This document shows, piece by piece, positions 18,551-30,787 of a DNA stretch of 64,000 nucleotides. A model generated the notes under the pieces. The model was not told the DNA's origin, did no database searches, and saw nothing but the letters and a program-made list of their open reading frames with translations. The DNA is from Desertivibrio insolitus (GTDB lineage: Bacteria > Actinomycetota > Actinomycetes > Actinomycetales > Microbacteriaceae), in the NCBI RefSeq assembly GCF_017355965.1, contig NZ_JAFIQW010000004.1, positions 372,001 through 436,000 of the forward strand, written 5' to 3'. Made by a program: the position numbers and the translations under genes. Within the stretch, counting starts at the first letter, position 1, and each line of letters begins with the position of its first letter.

Positions 18551-23120
<4,570 letters not shown>

Positions 23121-23128
<8 letters not shown>

Positions 23129-24578
23129 TCCCAGGGGCTTCCTGAAGACGCGGGAGCGCGAGCTCCCCGCCCGTCGGCCCGTCTCGCTGCGGCTCATGGA
23201 CTGGAAAGAGGTCTACGAGCAGCAGGAGAGCGGCGTGCTCCGCCGGCAGGCCGGGCGCTGCATGGACTGCGGCATCCCGTTCTGCCACTCCGGATGCCCG
23301 TTGGGCAACCTGATCCCGGAGTGGAACGACCTCATCCGCCGCGGCCACGACCGCGACGCGGTCGAGCGTCTGCACGCGACGAACAACTTCCCGGAGTTCA
23401 CCGGCAAGCTGTGCCCGGCGCCGTGCGAGTCGTCGTGCGTGCTCGGCATCAACCAGCCGCCCGTCACGATCAAGCAGGTCGAGGCGTCGATCGCGGAGAT
23501 CGCGTTCAACAACGGCTGGATCACGCCGCACCCGCCGGAGCGACTCACCGGCAAGACCGTCGCCGTCGTGGGCTCCGGCCCCGCCGGCCTCGCCGCCGCC
23601 CAGCAGCTCACCCGTGCGGGCCACACCGTGGCCGTGTACGAGCGCGACGACCGTATCGGCGGCCTGCTGCGCTACGGCATCCCGGACTTCAAGATGGAGA
23701 AGCGCCACATCGACGCGCGCATCGCGCAGATGACCGCGGAGGGCACCCGCTTCCGCGCCGGCGTCGACATCGGCACCGACATCACGTGGGACGACCTCAA
23801 GCAGCGCTACGACGCCGTGATCATCGCGACCGGTGCCCTGGTGCCGCGCGACCTGCCGATCCCCGGCCGCGACCTCGACGGCATCCATTTCGCGATGGAC
23901 TACCTGACGCAGCAGAACCGCGTCGTCGCGGGCGGCACCGTCGACTCGCAGATCACCGCGGAGGGCAAGCACGTCGTCGTCATCGGCGGCGGTGACACCG
24001 GCGCCGACTGCATCGGCACCGCGCACCGCCAGAAGGCGCTCGGCGTCACGAACCTCGCGATCGGCAAGCAGCCGCCGCACGAGCGCCCGGAGCACCAGCC
24101 CTGGCCGATGACTCCGACGATCTTCGAGATCTCCTCGGCTCACGAGGAGGGCGGCGAGCGGATGTTCCTCGCCTCGACCGTCGAGTTCCTCGGCAACGAG
24201 GCCGGCGAGGTGCGCGCCATCCGTGTCGCGGAGACCGAGTTCGTCGACGGCCGCCGCGTACCGAAGGCGGGCACCGAGCGCGAGATCCCCGCCGACCTCG
24301 TGCTGCTCGCCCTCGGCTTCACCGGTCCGGAGCGCCACACGATCGACCCGCAGCTCGGCCTCCGCGCCGACGAGCGCGGCAACATCGCCCGCGACGGCGA
24401 CTACCAGACCGACGAGCCCGGCGTCTTCGTCGCCGGCGACGCCGGCCGCGGCCAGTCGCTCATCGTGTGGGCGATCGCCGAGGGACGTGCCGCCGCTAGT
24501 GCGGTCGATCGGTATCTTGAGGGTGAAACCCAGCTGCCCTTCCCCGTCAAGCCGACGGACCGCGCGCTCGCGCTCTAG
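23121..24578 (+). CDS. gltD: Glutamate synthase (NADPH) small subunit
   Basis: 485 residues from GTG, with GGAGG 6 nt upstream inside gltB. FAD/NADPH subunit that passes electrons to GltB. N-terminal Fe-S cysteines: [20 protein letters not shown] and [15 protein letters not shown]-binding [22 protein letters not shown]-binding [13 protein letters not shown], and the closing [19 protein letters not shown]. Normal length. Confidence 0.97.
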
Positions 24579-24614
24579 TCCGTTCCCGGCAGCAACAATC
24601 AACGTAAGGAACTC

Positions 24615-26060
24615 ATGAGACGAGCCAAGATCGTCGCGACGCTCGGTCCTGCGACCGCGAGCTACGACAACATCCGGGCCATCATCGATGCCGGCGTCGA
24701 CGTCACCCGCATGAACCTCAGCCACGGGTCGTACGAGGTGCACGAGGAGGTCTACGCCAACGTCCGCCGCGCCGCGGAGGACTCCGGCCGTGCCGTCGCG
24801 GTGCTCGTCGACCTGCAGGGCCCGAAGATCCGCCTCGGCAAGTTCGAGGACGGCCCGTACCAGCTCGCCGAGGGCGACGTCTTCAAGATCACGACCGAGG
24901 ACGTGCTCGGCACGAAGGAGCTGTCGTCGACGACGTTCAAGGGCCTGCCCTTCGACGTCAAGCCCGGCGACCCGCTACTCATCGACGACGGCAAGGTCGC
25001 GCTCGTCGTGACCGACAGCGACGGCACCGTCGTCACGACGCGCGTCGTCGTGCCCGGCCCGATCAGCAACAACAAGGGCATCAACCTGCCCGGCGTCGCC
25101 GTCAACGTCCCCGCGCTCAGCGAGAAGGACGAGGCCGACCTGCGCTGGGGCCTCCGCCTCGGCGCCGACATCATCGCGCTGTCGTTCGTGCGCAACGCCT
25201 CCGACGTCGAGCGCGTGCACGCGATCATGGCGGAGGAGGGTCGCAAGGTCCCCGTCATCGCGAAGATCGAGAAGCCGCAGGCCGTCGACAACCTCGAGGA
25301 GATCATCGACGCCTTCGACGGCATCATGGTCGCCCGTGGCGACCTCGGCGTCGAGCTCCCGCTCGAGGCCGTGCCGATCGTGCAGAAGCGCGCCGTCGAG
25401 CTGTGCCGCCGCATGGCGAAGCCCGTCATCGTGGCGACGCAGGTGCTCGAGTCGATGATCTCGAGCCCGCGGCCGACCCGCGCCGAGGCATCCGACTGCG
25501 CCAACGCCGTGCTCGACGGCTGCGACGCCGTCATGCTCTCGGGCGAGACCAGCGTCGGCGAGTTCCCCGTCATCACCGTGCAGACGATGGCCCGCATCAT
25601 CGAGTCGACCGAGGACCACGGCCTCAGCCGCATTCCTCCGCTCGGCACGAAGCCCCGCACCCAGGGCGGCGCCATCACGCTCGCGGCCGCCGAGGTCGCG
25701 GACTTCGTCGAGGCGAAGTACGTCTGCGTCTTCACCGAGTCGGGCGACTCGCTGCGCCGCATGTCGCGCCTGCGCTCGTCGATCCCGATGCTCGCGTTCA
25801 CGCCGAACGAGGAGACGCGTCGCCGGATGTCGCTGACGTGGGGCTCGCGCACGTGGCTCGTCGACCGCGTCACCCACACCGACGCGATGTTCCACCAGGT
25901 CGACGAGGTGCTGCTGCGTGAGGGCCTCGCGAAGCCCGGCGACAAGGTCGTCGTGATCGCCGGTTCCCCTCCCGGGATCGCCGGCTCGACCAACGACCTG
26001 CGCGTGCACCGCGTGGGCGACGCCGTCGACGGCACGGTGCCCGGCTACACCAAGGTCTAG
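24615..26060 (+). CDS. pyk: Pyruvate kinase
   Basis: 481 residues; converts PEP and ADP to pyruvate and ATP. ATG preceded by TAAGGA. N-terminus RRAKIVATLGPAT, substrate residues in NLSHGSYEVH and DLQGPKIRLG, the active-site segment VIAKIEKPQAVDNLEEI with the catalytic Lys, MVARGDLGVELPLE for Mg binding, and VMLSGETSVGEFP. A C-terminal regulatory domain is present. It ends with a strong terminator. gltD lies 36 nt upstream and co-transcription is possible. Confidence 0.97.
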   Translation: MRRAKIVATLGPATASYDNIRAIIDAGVDVTRMNLSHGSYEVHEEVYANVRRAAEDSGRAVAVLVDLQGPKIRLGKFEDGPYQLAEGDVFKITTEDVLGTKELSSTTFKGLPFDVKPGDPLLIDDGKVALVVTDSDGTVVTTRVVVPGPISNNKGINLPGVAVNVPALSEKDEADLRWGLRLGADIIALSFVRNASDVERVHAIMAEEGRKVPVIAKIEKPQAVDNLEEIIDAFDGIMVARGDLGVELPLEAVPIVQKRAVELCRRMAKPVIVATQVLESMISSPRPTRAEASDCANAVLDGCDAVMLSGETSVGEFPVITVQTMARIIESTEDHGLSRIPPLGTKPRTQGGAITLAAAEVADFVEAKYVCVFTESGDSLRRMSRLRSSIPMLAFTPNEETRRRMSLTWGSRTWLVDRVTHTDAMFHQVDEVLLREGLAKPGDKVVVIAGSPPGIAGSTNDLRVHRVGDAVDGTVPGYTKV

Positions 26061-26073
26061 CCGCACCACGAGC

Positions 26074-26106
26074 AAGGGCCCGGTCTCCGCGAGGAGCCGG
26101 GCCCTT
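26074..26106. terminator. Bidirectional terminator between pyk and the lipoprotein gene
   Basis: AAGGGCCCGG (26074-26083) pairs perfectly with CCGGGCCCTT (26097-26106), 13-nt loop, followed by T. It lies between convergent genes and would also work in reverse. Confidence 0.8.
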
Positions 26107-26120
26107 TCGGTCGTCCGGGG

Positions 26121-26921
26121 TCAGTCGACCTGGAACGCGACCGTCGAGGTGAAGTACACCGTCGGGGCCCCCTCGAGCCAGACGAGGGTCAGCACGTGCT
26201 CGCCGGTCTCGAAGTCGTCCTGCGGGATCGTGACCTCGAGCCGACCGTCGGCGCCGGTCGTCGCGTCGACCTCCGTCATCTCGTTCTGGTCGTCGACGTA
26301 GTACGAGATCGACTCGGGGTCCGCGGAGGAGTCGGCGGGGAAGCGCACCGAGACCGGCTCGGAGGCGTCGAACTCGCCCGTGCCCTCGGAGTCCTCGGTG
26401 CCTGCGTCCGGGTTCACCCATTCCACGCCCTCACCCTCGGCGGGCGGCTGGGGCGACTGCAGGAAGTAGTCGACGCCCTCCTGGATGACGGGCCACGCGT
26501 CGGCCTCGGTGCCCTCCTCGGTCGTCGCCGTGACGAGGGTGTAGTCGGCGGCCTCGGAGAGCGTGATCGTGTAGCTCAGCTCGGCATCCGTCTCGAGGAG
26601 CGCGGGGTTGATCACGGCGCCGGTCGTCGCGGCCTCGGCGAAGGTCTCCTCGTCGCCCCAGGTGGTGCGGGCATCACTCGTCAGCTGGGCGAACGCGGTG
26701 GCGTAGTCGCCCTCGCGCAGCAGCTCGATGTACTCGGCGACCGCCTCGCTGCCGGGGTCGCCGGGCGTCGCCTCGTCCGGCTGCGCGCCCGGGCCGTCGT
26801 TCGCCTCGTTGCGCACCTCGCCGAGCTGAGTGCGAGCGGGGTCGCAGGCCGTGAGGGTCAGGCCGAGACCGAGGGCGAGGACGGATGCGGTGATGCCGGT
26901 GCGCAGACGAGACGTGGTCAT
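26121..26921 (-). CDS. Secreted lipoprotein of unknown function
   Basis: 266 residues. Signal peptide with a basic start (MTTSRLRTG), a hydrophobic core and lipobox LTAC with Cys26 as the lipidation site. After a Gly/Asp/Pro-rich linker, residues ~55-140 look like a small globular domain (AVAEYIELLREGDYATAFAQL, then a beta-rich part), similar in style to NTF2/DUF4878-like domains. The last ~90 residues are beta-strand rich and resemble an Ig-like domain (TTGADGRLEVTIPQDDF...HVLTLVWLEG). Highly acidic overall. I do not recognise a specific family. It starts 6 nt after a TAGCGT box, so its mRNA is probably leaderless. Confidence 0.85.
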   Translation of the reverse strand: MTTSRLRTGITASVLALGLGLTLTACDPARTQLGEVRNEANDGPGAQPDEATPGDPGSEAVAEYIELLREGDYATAFAQLTSDARTTWGDEETFAEAATTGAVINPALLETDAELSYTITLSEAADYTLVTATTEEGTEADAWPVIQEGVDYFLQSPQPPAEGEGVEWVNPDAGTEDSEGTGEFDASEPVSVRFPADSSADPESISYYVDDQNEMTEVDATTGADGRLEVTIPQDDFETGEHVLTLVWLEGAPTVYFTSTVAFQVD

Positions 26922-26927
26922 ATCTCG

Positions 26928-26933
26928 ACGCTA
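26928..26933 (-). promoter_or_regulatory. -10 box (TAGCGT) for the leaderless lipoprotein gene
   Basis: On the minus strand TAGCGT ends 6 nt before the ATG of the lipoprotein gene. Confidence 0.5.
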
Positions 26934-26982
26934 GGCCGCGATCCCCGTCCGACAGGCGATGTACACCGTCGGCTCAGGGCCC

Positions 26983-28197
26983 TCAGAGGGACGCTTCAGC
27001 GGAACCCCGAAGTACGACGCGCTCCCACAGCACCCCGACGAGCGCGAACACGAACGCGAGCACCGCGGCGGAGGCGGTGAGGAGGAACGCGCTGCGCGCC
27101 TCGCCGTGCTCGATCAGCAGGCCGGCGACCGCGCTGCCCACCGTGACGCCGAGCCCGAGGCCCGTGGCGGGCCAGGTGAGGAGCTCGGTCAGGCGCTCGC
27201 GCGGCGAGCGGGACTCGACGAGGGCGGTGCCGAGGATGAGCACGGGGCAGATGCTGAGCCCGGCGACGAGCGAGAGCCCGATGAGCGCCGGAATGGTGTC
27301 CGCGAGCAGCACGGTCGGCAGCAGCAGGGCGAACGCGGCCGCGGCGACGAGCAGCCGCAGCGAGGGCGTGCCGGGCAGCGTGAGCGAGCCGAGCACGACG
27401 CCCGCGATGACGCTGCCGACGGCGAAGATGCCGAGCGCGACGCCGGAGCCGGCGGCGAAGCCCCGCTCCTCGGCGAAGGCGACGACGCCGACGTCGAGCG
27501 AGCCGAACACGAGGCCGACGGCGAGGAAGACGGTGACGGGCGGGAGGATGCCGCGCACGCGCCCCCGCGGGCGCTGCTCGGCGGTCGCGGTACGCACCGG
27601 CGGCTCGGTGGCGCGCTGGGGGAGCAGCGCGAGCGCACCGGCGACCCCGATGCCGACGCCGGTCAGGAACCCGAGCGCGGGCCAGACGGCGGTCGCGAGC
27701 AGCGTGACGAGCGGGGGGCCGAGCACGAAGGCGAGCTCGTCGGCGACCGACTCGAGGGAGAACGCGGTGTGCCGGTCCCCGTCGTCGTCGAGCGTCGCGA
27801 GCCACCGGGCACGCGACAGCACGCCGAGATCCACCGCGGTCGCGCCGACGGCGAGGGCGAGCACGATCCAGGTCCAGGCAGGCGCGCCGAGCACGACGAC
27901 GGCGACGAACGCGAGCGCGGCGGCCACCTGCACGGGCAGCGCGAGAGCGAGCACGCGCCGCTGACCGAGCCGGTCCACAGCACGCGACCACTGCGGCCCC
28001 GCCACCGCGACGGAGATCGCGATCGCGCCGGCGACCGCTCCCGCGATCGCGTAGTCGCCCGTCTCGCCGGCCACGAGCAGCACGGCGGCGATGGCCATCG
28101 TGGCCTTCGCGAAGCGGCCCACCCAGGCGGCGCCGGCGAACGAACGGGTGCCCGGGAGGGCGAGGATGCGACGGTACGGCCCGACGAGGGACGGCAT
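26983..28197 (-). CDS. MFS-type transporter
   Basis: 404 residues from the ATG at 28197 (MPSLVGPYRRILALPG). About 12 hydrophobic segments in two halves with a central loop rich in Arg (AEQRPRGRVRG). The segment AGPQWSRAVDRLGQRRVLALA resembles the A-motif loop (G-xxx-D-R-x-G-R-R) between helices 2 and 3. The substrate is not predictable; the overall look is of a small drug/metabolite exporter. A longer reading upstream is unlikely because that stretch is G-run rich and low in coding character. Probable GGAG Shine-Dalgarno 9 nt before the start. Confidence 0.82.
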   Translation of the reverse strand: MPSLVGPYRRILALPGTRSFAGAAWVGRFAKATMAIAAVLLVAGETGDYAIAGAVAGAIAISVAVAGPQWSRAVDRLGQRRVLALALPVQVAAALAFVAVVVLGAPAWTWIVLALAVGATAVDLGVLSRARWLATLDDDGDRHTAFSLESVADELAFVLGPPLVTLLATAVWPALGFLTGVGIGVAGALALLPQRATEPPVRTATAEQRPRGRVRGILPPVTVFLAVGLVFGSLDVGVVAFAEERGFAAGSGVALGIFAVGSVIAGVVLGSLTLPGTPSLRLLVAAAAFALLLPTVLLADTIPALIGLSLVAGLSICPVLILGTALVESRSPRERLTELLTWPATGLGLGVTVGSAVAGLLIEHGEARSAFLLTASAAVLAFVFALVGVLWERVVLRGSAEASL

Positions 28198-28266
28198 GAA
28201 GCGCTGCTCCGAATTCCGGCCGCGCGAAAGCGGGGCTGCCCGGCTGGCGGATCGCACGACCCCGAC

Positions 28267-28272
28267 AGAGTA
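28267..28272 (-). promoter_or_regulatory. Possible -10 box (TACTCT) for the MFS gene
   Basis: TACTCT on the minus strand, about 70 nt before the MFS ATG. Confidence 0.35.
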
Positions 28273-28291
28273 CCGCGGAGGTGTTTGAGCA

Positions 28292-28315
28292 GGGGGAGGG
28301 GGAGGGGACAGTAGG
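28292..28315 (+). other. G-tract cluster (possible G-quadruplex)
   Basis: Four G-runs (5, 5, 4 and 3 G) separated by loops of 1, 1 and 5 nt lie in the gap between the divergent MFS gene and the small acidic ORF. The spacing fits a G-quadruplex on the plus strand. Confidence 0.5.
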
Positions 28316-28320
28316 GAGCG

Positions 28321-28341
28321 CCGGATGCCGCGGGCATCCGG
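28321..28341. repeat. Palindrome of two GGATGCC words
   Basis: CCGGATGCC (28321-28329) and GGCATCCGG (28333-28341) form a perfect 9-bp inverted repeat with a 3-nt spacer; a third GCATCCG follows directly. It lies 25 nt before the small acidic ORF and could be an operator or a hairpin in its leader. Confidence 0.75.
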
Positions 28342-28365
28342 CATCCGATCGACGGAAGGACCAGC

Positions 28366-28545
28366 ATGACGAGCGACGACGACAACCAGCCGCACGGCGA
28401 GAACCCCTCGGTCGGCGAGGCCTCGGGCGAGGGCATCGACAAGCCCTCCCAGGCCGAGGGCGAGGACTTCGACCAGGACAGCGCCGACGAGACGACCACC
28501 GACGGCAAGGGACCGGGCGACAAGCCCTCGCAGGCCGAAGGCTGA
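28366..28545 (+). CDS. Small acidic hydrophilic protein with duplicated DKPSQAEG motif
   Basis: 59 residues, ATG with GGAAGGA 6 nt upstream. Strongly acidic, with no hydrophobic segments and probably disordered. The octapeptide DKPSQAEG appears at 25-32 (as IDKPSQAEG) and again as the last eight residues (52-59), so the protein is built from an internal repeat. No cysteines or aromatics apart from one Phe. I cannot assign a function. The good Shine-Dalgarno, high-GC third positions and a following terminator support it being real. Confidence 0.72.
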   Translation: MTSDDDNQPHGENPSVGEASGEGIDKPSQAEGEDFDQDSADETTTDGKGPGDKPSQAEG

Positions 28546-28560
28546 CGACGACCGATCAGA

Positions 28561-29169
28561 TCAGGGGCGGGATGCTGCGGCGTCCCGCCCCTCTTCTTCG
28601 AGCGCGAGCCGGTAGCGGTCGAGCACCTCGCCCCGTCGTTCCTCGCTCCCGTCGGGCTCGAACCCGAGCCGGGTGAGCAGCGAGACCGACCGCTCGTTGC
28701 CGGGCACCACGACGGCCAGCACGACCGCGACGCGCCACTCCCGCGCGAGCGCGAGCATCGCCCGGCACGCCTCGGACGCGACTCCCCGCCCCCACACGGC
28801 ACGGGAGAACGCGAACCCGAGCTCGCTCGACGCGGCATCGCGCCTCAGCAGCACCTCGCCGACGACGTGGGCGGTGGCCGCCTCCTCGACGGCGAGCACG
28901 AGCCAGTCGCCGTCGCGCTCGGCGCGGTGCTGGGTGAGCTTGCCCCGGAGCGTCTCCTCGACGGCGGCGCGGTCCCGCACCGGCCAGGGCAGGAAGCGCA
29001 CGACCTCCGGATCCGAGTGGGACTCGAGCAGGTCGTCGGCGTCCGTCCACTCGTGCGCCCGGAGCACCAGACGCTCCGTGCGCAGCGGCTCGGTCACGTG
29101 CCAGGGCTCGATCGTCACGAGGACATCGTGCCCGAAGACCGACGCCTGCCGACCCGCTGCACAAGACAC
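28561..29169 (-). CDS. GNAT-family N-acetyltransferase (RimJ/RimL-like)
   Basis: 202 residues from a GTG at 29169. RimJ-type start LRTERLVLRAHEWTDADDLLE, then VVGEVLLRRD, and the acetyl-CoA loop ELGFAFSRAVWGRGVASEACRAM (R/Q-x-x-G-x-G/A variant) and GNERSVSLLTRLGFEPDG. Could acetylate a small molecule or a protein N-terminus. The start is uncertain: GAGG 4 nt before GTG 29169 supports it, but the family often begins near TEPLRTERL, about 25 residues later. Its 3' coding end contains the terminator hairpin of the convergent small-protein gene. Confidence 0.82.
   Translation of the reverse strand: MSCAAGRQASVFGHDVLVTIEPWHVTEPLRTERLVLRAHEWTDADDLLESHSDPEVVRFLPWPVRDRAAVEETLRGKLTQHRAERDGDWLVLAVEEAATAHVVGEVLLRRDAASSELGFAFSRAVWGRGVASEACRAMLALAREWRVAVVLAVVVPGNERSVSLLTRLGFEPDGSEERRGEVLDRYRLALEEEGRDAAASRP
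28563..28592 (+). terminator. Terminator after the small acidic ORF, inside the GNAT gene end
   Basis: AGGGGCGGGA (28563-28572) pairs with TCCCGCCCCT (28583-28592), loop 10 nt, then CTTCTTC. The hairpin lies within the last codons of the GNAT gene on the other strand. Confidence 0.65.
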
Positions 29170-29175
29170 GTCACC

Positions 29176-29249
29176 TCATCGCGACGTGCGCGCACGACCC
29201 TCCGGGTCGCACCCGCACGTCGCACTGGTGCCGGATGTGGGACTTGAAC
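29176..29249. repeat. 74-bp direct repeat, distal copy (with partial tRNA-Leu 3' end)
   Basis: Identical over 74 nt to 29346-29419. Its last 24 nt equal the 3' end of the tRNA-Leu gene (T-arm part, acceptor strand, CCA); the first 50 nt equal the sequence downstream of the tRNA, including its terminator hairpin. Beyond position 29249 the two copies diverge at once, so this is not a second tRNA gene. Confidence 0.9.
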
Positions 29250-29345
29250 TCCGCCCCATCCGCACGGCCGTGCCGCAGCGCTGCGCGCCGCGCCCCGGAA
29301 CCGGCGGACGGGGACCCCGGTGTGTGCCGGCGCCCACCTCTGTCG

Positions 29346-29419
29346 TCATCGCGACGTGCGCGCACGACCCTCCGGGTCGCACCCGCACGTCGCACTGGTG
29401 CCGGATGTGGGACTTGAAC
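29346..29419. repeat. 74-bp direct repeat, copy joined to tRNA-Leu
   Basis: Covers the last 24 nt of tRNA-Leu and 50 nt downstream of it. Contains the hairpin GCACGACCC-TCC-GGGTCGCAC at 29362-29382, which on the minus strand is a G/U-tolerant 9-bp stem suitable as tRNA terminator. The spacer between copies (29250-29345) has no ORF or mobile-element signature. Confidence 0.9.
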
Positions 29420-29479
29420 CCACACGCCCGAAGGCAAAGCATTTTGAGTGCTCCGCGTCTGCCATTCCGCCAATCCGGC
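29396..29479 (-). tRNA. tRNA-Leu, anticodon CAA
   Basis: Read on the minus strand. Acceptor stem GCCGGAT/ATCCGGC with discriminator A, and CCA encoded at 29398-29396. Anticodon stem GAGCA/TGCTT with loop CTCAAAA gives anticodon CAA, which reads UUG. A long variable arm (GCCTTCGGGC) is typical of class-II leucine tRNAs. The T-loop GTTCAAGTC is present. Confidence 0.93.
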
Positions 29480-29514
29480 GCACGAGGGTGACGATGAGGA
29501 CGATACCTCAAGGC

Positions 29515-29520
29515 TAGGAT
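29515..29520 (+). promoter_or_regulatory. -10 box (TAGGAT) for the leaderless response regulator
   Basis: TAGGAT ends 6 nt before the GTG at 29527. No Shine-Dalgarno is present. Confidence 0.55.
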
Positions 29521-29526
29521 TTATCC

Positions 29527-30135
29527 GTGAGTGACGTAGAAACCACCCCCGCCGCACCCCGTCGTGTCGTCGTCGCCGAGGACGAGTCGCTCATCCGTCT
29601 CGACATCGTCGAGACCCTGCGCGACAACGGCTTCGAGGTCGTCGGCGAGGCCGGCGACGGTGAGACGGCCGTCGCTCTCGCGACAGAGCTGCGCCCCGAC
29701 CTGGTCGTCATGGACGTGAAGATGCCCCAGCTCGACGGTATCTCCGCCGCCGAGCGGCTGACCAAGGCGCACATCGCCCCCGTGGTGCTGCTCACGGCGT
29801 TCAGCCAGAAGGAGCTCGTCGAGCGCGCGAGCGAGGCCGGCGCCCTGGCCTACGTCGTCAAGCCGTTCACGCCGAACGACCTGCTGCCCGCGATCGAGAT
29901 CGCGCTGAGCCGCTATCAGCAGATCATCACGCTCGAGGCCGAGGTCGCCGACCTCGTCGAGCGCTTCGAGACCCGCAAGCTCGTCGACCGCGCCAAGGGC
30001 CTGCTCAACGAGAAGATGGGCCTCACCGAGCCCGAGGCGTTCCGCTGGATCCAGAAGGCGTCGATGGACCGCCGCCTCACGATGCACGACGTCGCCCAGG
30101 CGATCATCGAGCAGCTCGCCCCCAAGAAGGGCTGA
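29527..30135 (+). CDS. pdtaR: Response regulator with ANTAR RNA-binding domain (PdtaR-like)
   Basis: 202 residues from GTG. Receiver domain with the acidic pair in VVVAEDESLIRLD, phospho-acceptor Asp63 in VVMDVKMPQLDG, and Lys112 in AYVVKPF. A coiled-coil linker (LEAEVADLVERFETRKLVDRA) leads into the ANTAR domain (KGLLNEKMGLTEPEAFRWIQ...MHDVAQAII). ANTAR proteins act as antiterminators by binding paired hairpins in mRNA. The actinobacterial PdtaR works with a PdtaS-type kinase, which is not in this window. The gene stands alone and is expressed from its own leaderless promoter. Confidence 0.92.
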   Translation: MSDVETTPAAPRRVVVAEDESLIRLDIVETLRDNGFEVVGEAGDGETAVALATELRPDLVVMDVKMPQLDGISAAERLTKAHIAPVVLLTAFSQKELVERASEAGALAYVVKPFTPNDLLPAIEIALSRYQQIITLEAEVADLVERFETRKLVDRAKGLLNEKMGLTEPEAFRWIQKASMDRRLTMHDVAQAIIEQLAPKKG

Positions 30136-30176
30136 TCGGCGCCGCCGCGTCCGGAGCGGCAGCGCATTCCGATCAG
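30132..30176. terminator. Hairpin between pdtaR and the AlkD-like gene
   Basis: CTGATCGG (30132-30139, including the pdtaR stop codon) pairs with CCGATCAG (30169-30176). A nested GCCGC/GCGGC pair at 30141-30145 and 30156-30160 extends the structure. There is no clear T-run, so strength is uncertain. Confidence 0.5.
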
Positions 30177-30185
30177 CGCTTCGGG

Positions 30186-30782
30186 TCAGTGCGAGCGCCG
30201 CTTGACGCCTCCCGCCGCGGCGGTCGCCCGCTCGAGCTCGCCGGGCGGGTGGGCGGATGCCGCGAGGCGCGCCCTCCGCGCGACGGCGTCCTCTCCGGTC
30301 GCGACGGCACTCGCGAGCAGCGCGGCGCGGGCCAGCCACACGGGACCGTCGACGGCCCACCGGTCGAGCACGCCCTCGGCGCGTTCCCGGTCCCGGCCGT
30401 CGAGCCGGGCGACGAGCGGACCGGTCACGTCGACCGCGAGCGGGTCGACGAGTTCGTCGATGCGCGCTTCGCGCACGAAGCCCTCGATCCGGGTCAGGTC
30501 GTGCGCGTCGAGCTCCTTCACCCTCGACTGCAGGAGCACGATCGCGGCGAGCCGTCGCTCGAACACGGGAAGCCCCCACAGCTCGGATGCGAGTGCGACG
30601 ACCTCGTCGCGACCCAGCCCGCGGAACTTCCGCCCCGCGTCGCGCACGACGCCCCGCACCGCGCCCACGGACGCGCCGTAGTGCGCGAGGCCGGAGCCGA
30701 GGCGGCGGCGCTCGTCCTCCCCGCGCTCGGGCGACCCCTCGTACTGCAGGGTCTCGTTGATGAACCGGGCCGGCTCGGTCAC
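30186..30782 (-). CDS. DNA alkylation repair (AlkD-like) protein
   Basis: 198 residues from GTG, starting 5 nt after the thioesterase stop. All-helical, HEAT-repeat-like sequence. The features that suggest AlkD are GRDEVVALASELWGLPVFERRLAAIVLL, the region around RIDELVDPLAVDVTGPLVARL, and RWAVDGPVWLARAALLAS, which resembles the W-xx-R segment of AlkD glycosylases that remove bulky alkylated bases. It is slightly shorter than typical AlkD (about 230 residues). It ends with a basic tail GGVKRRSH. The family call is moderate; it could be a diverged HEAT protein. Confidence 0.68.
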   Translation of the reverse strand: MTEPARFINETLQYEGSPERGEDERRRLGSGLAHYGASVGAVRGVVRDAGRKFRGLGRDEVVALASELWGLPVFERRLAAIVLLQSRVKELDAHDLTRIEGFVREARIDELVDPLAVDVTGPLVARLDGRDRERAEGVLDRWAVDGPVWLARAALLASAVATGEDAVARRARLAASAHPPGELERATAAAGGVKRRSH

Positions 30783-30787
30783 GCGGC

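Noticed and set aside
28198-28395. N-terminal extension of the MFS gene to 28395
   Set aside because: It would run through the promoter, the G-tract and the start of the small acidic ORF and yields a low-complexity Pro/Arg sequence not expected in a transporter.
28556-29164. Alternative minus-strand frame overlapping the GNAT gene
   Set aside because: Arg/Ala-rich shadow sequence; the frame ending at 28561 carries the GNAT motifs.
29226-29249. Second tRNA gene at the distal repeat
   Set aside because: Only the last 24 nt of the tRNA are present; the rest of the cloverleaf is missing.
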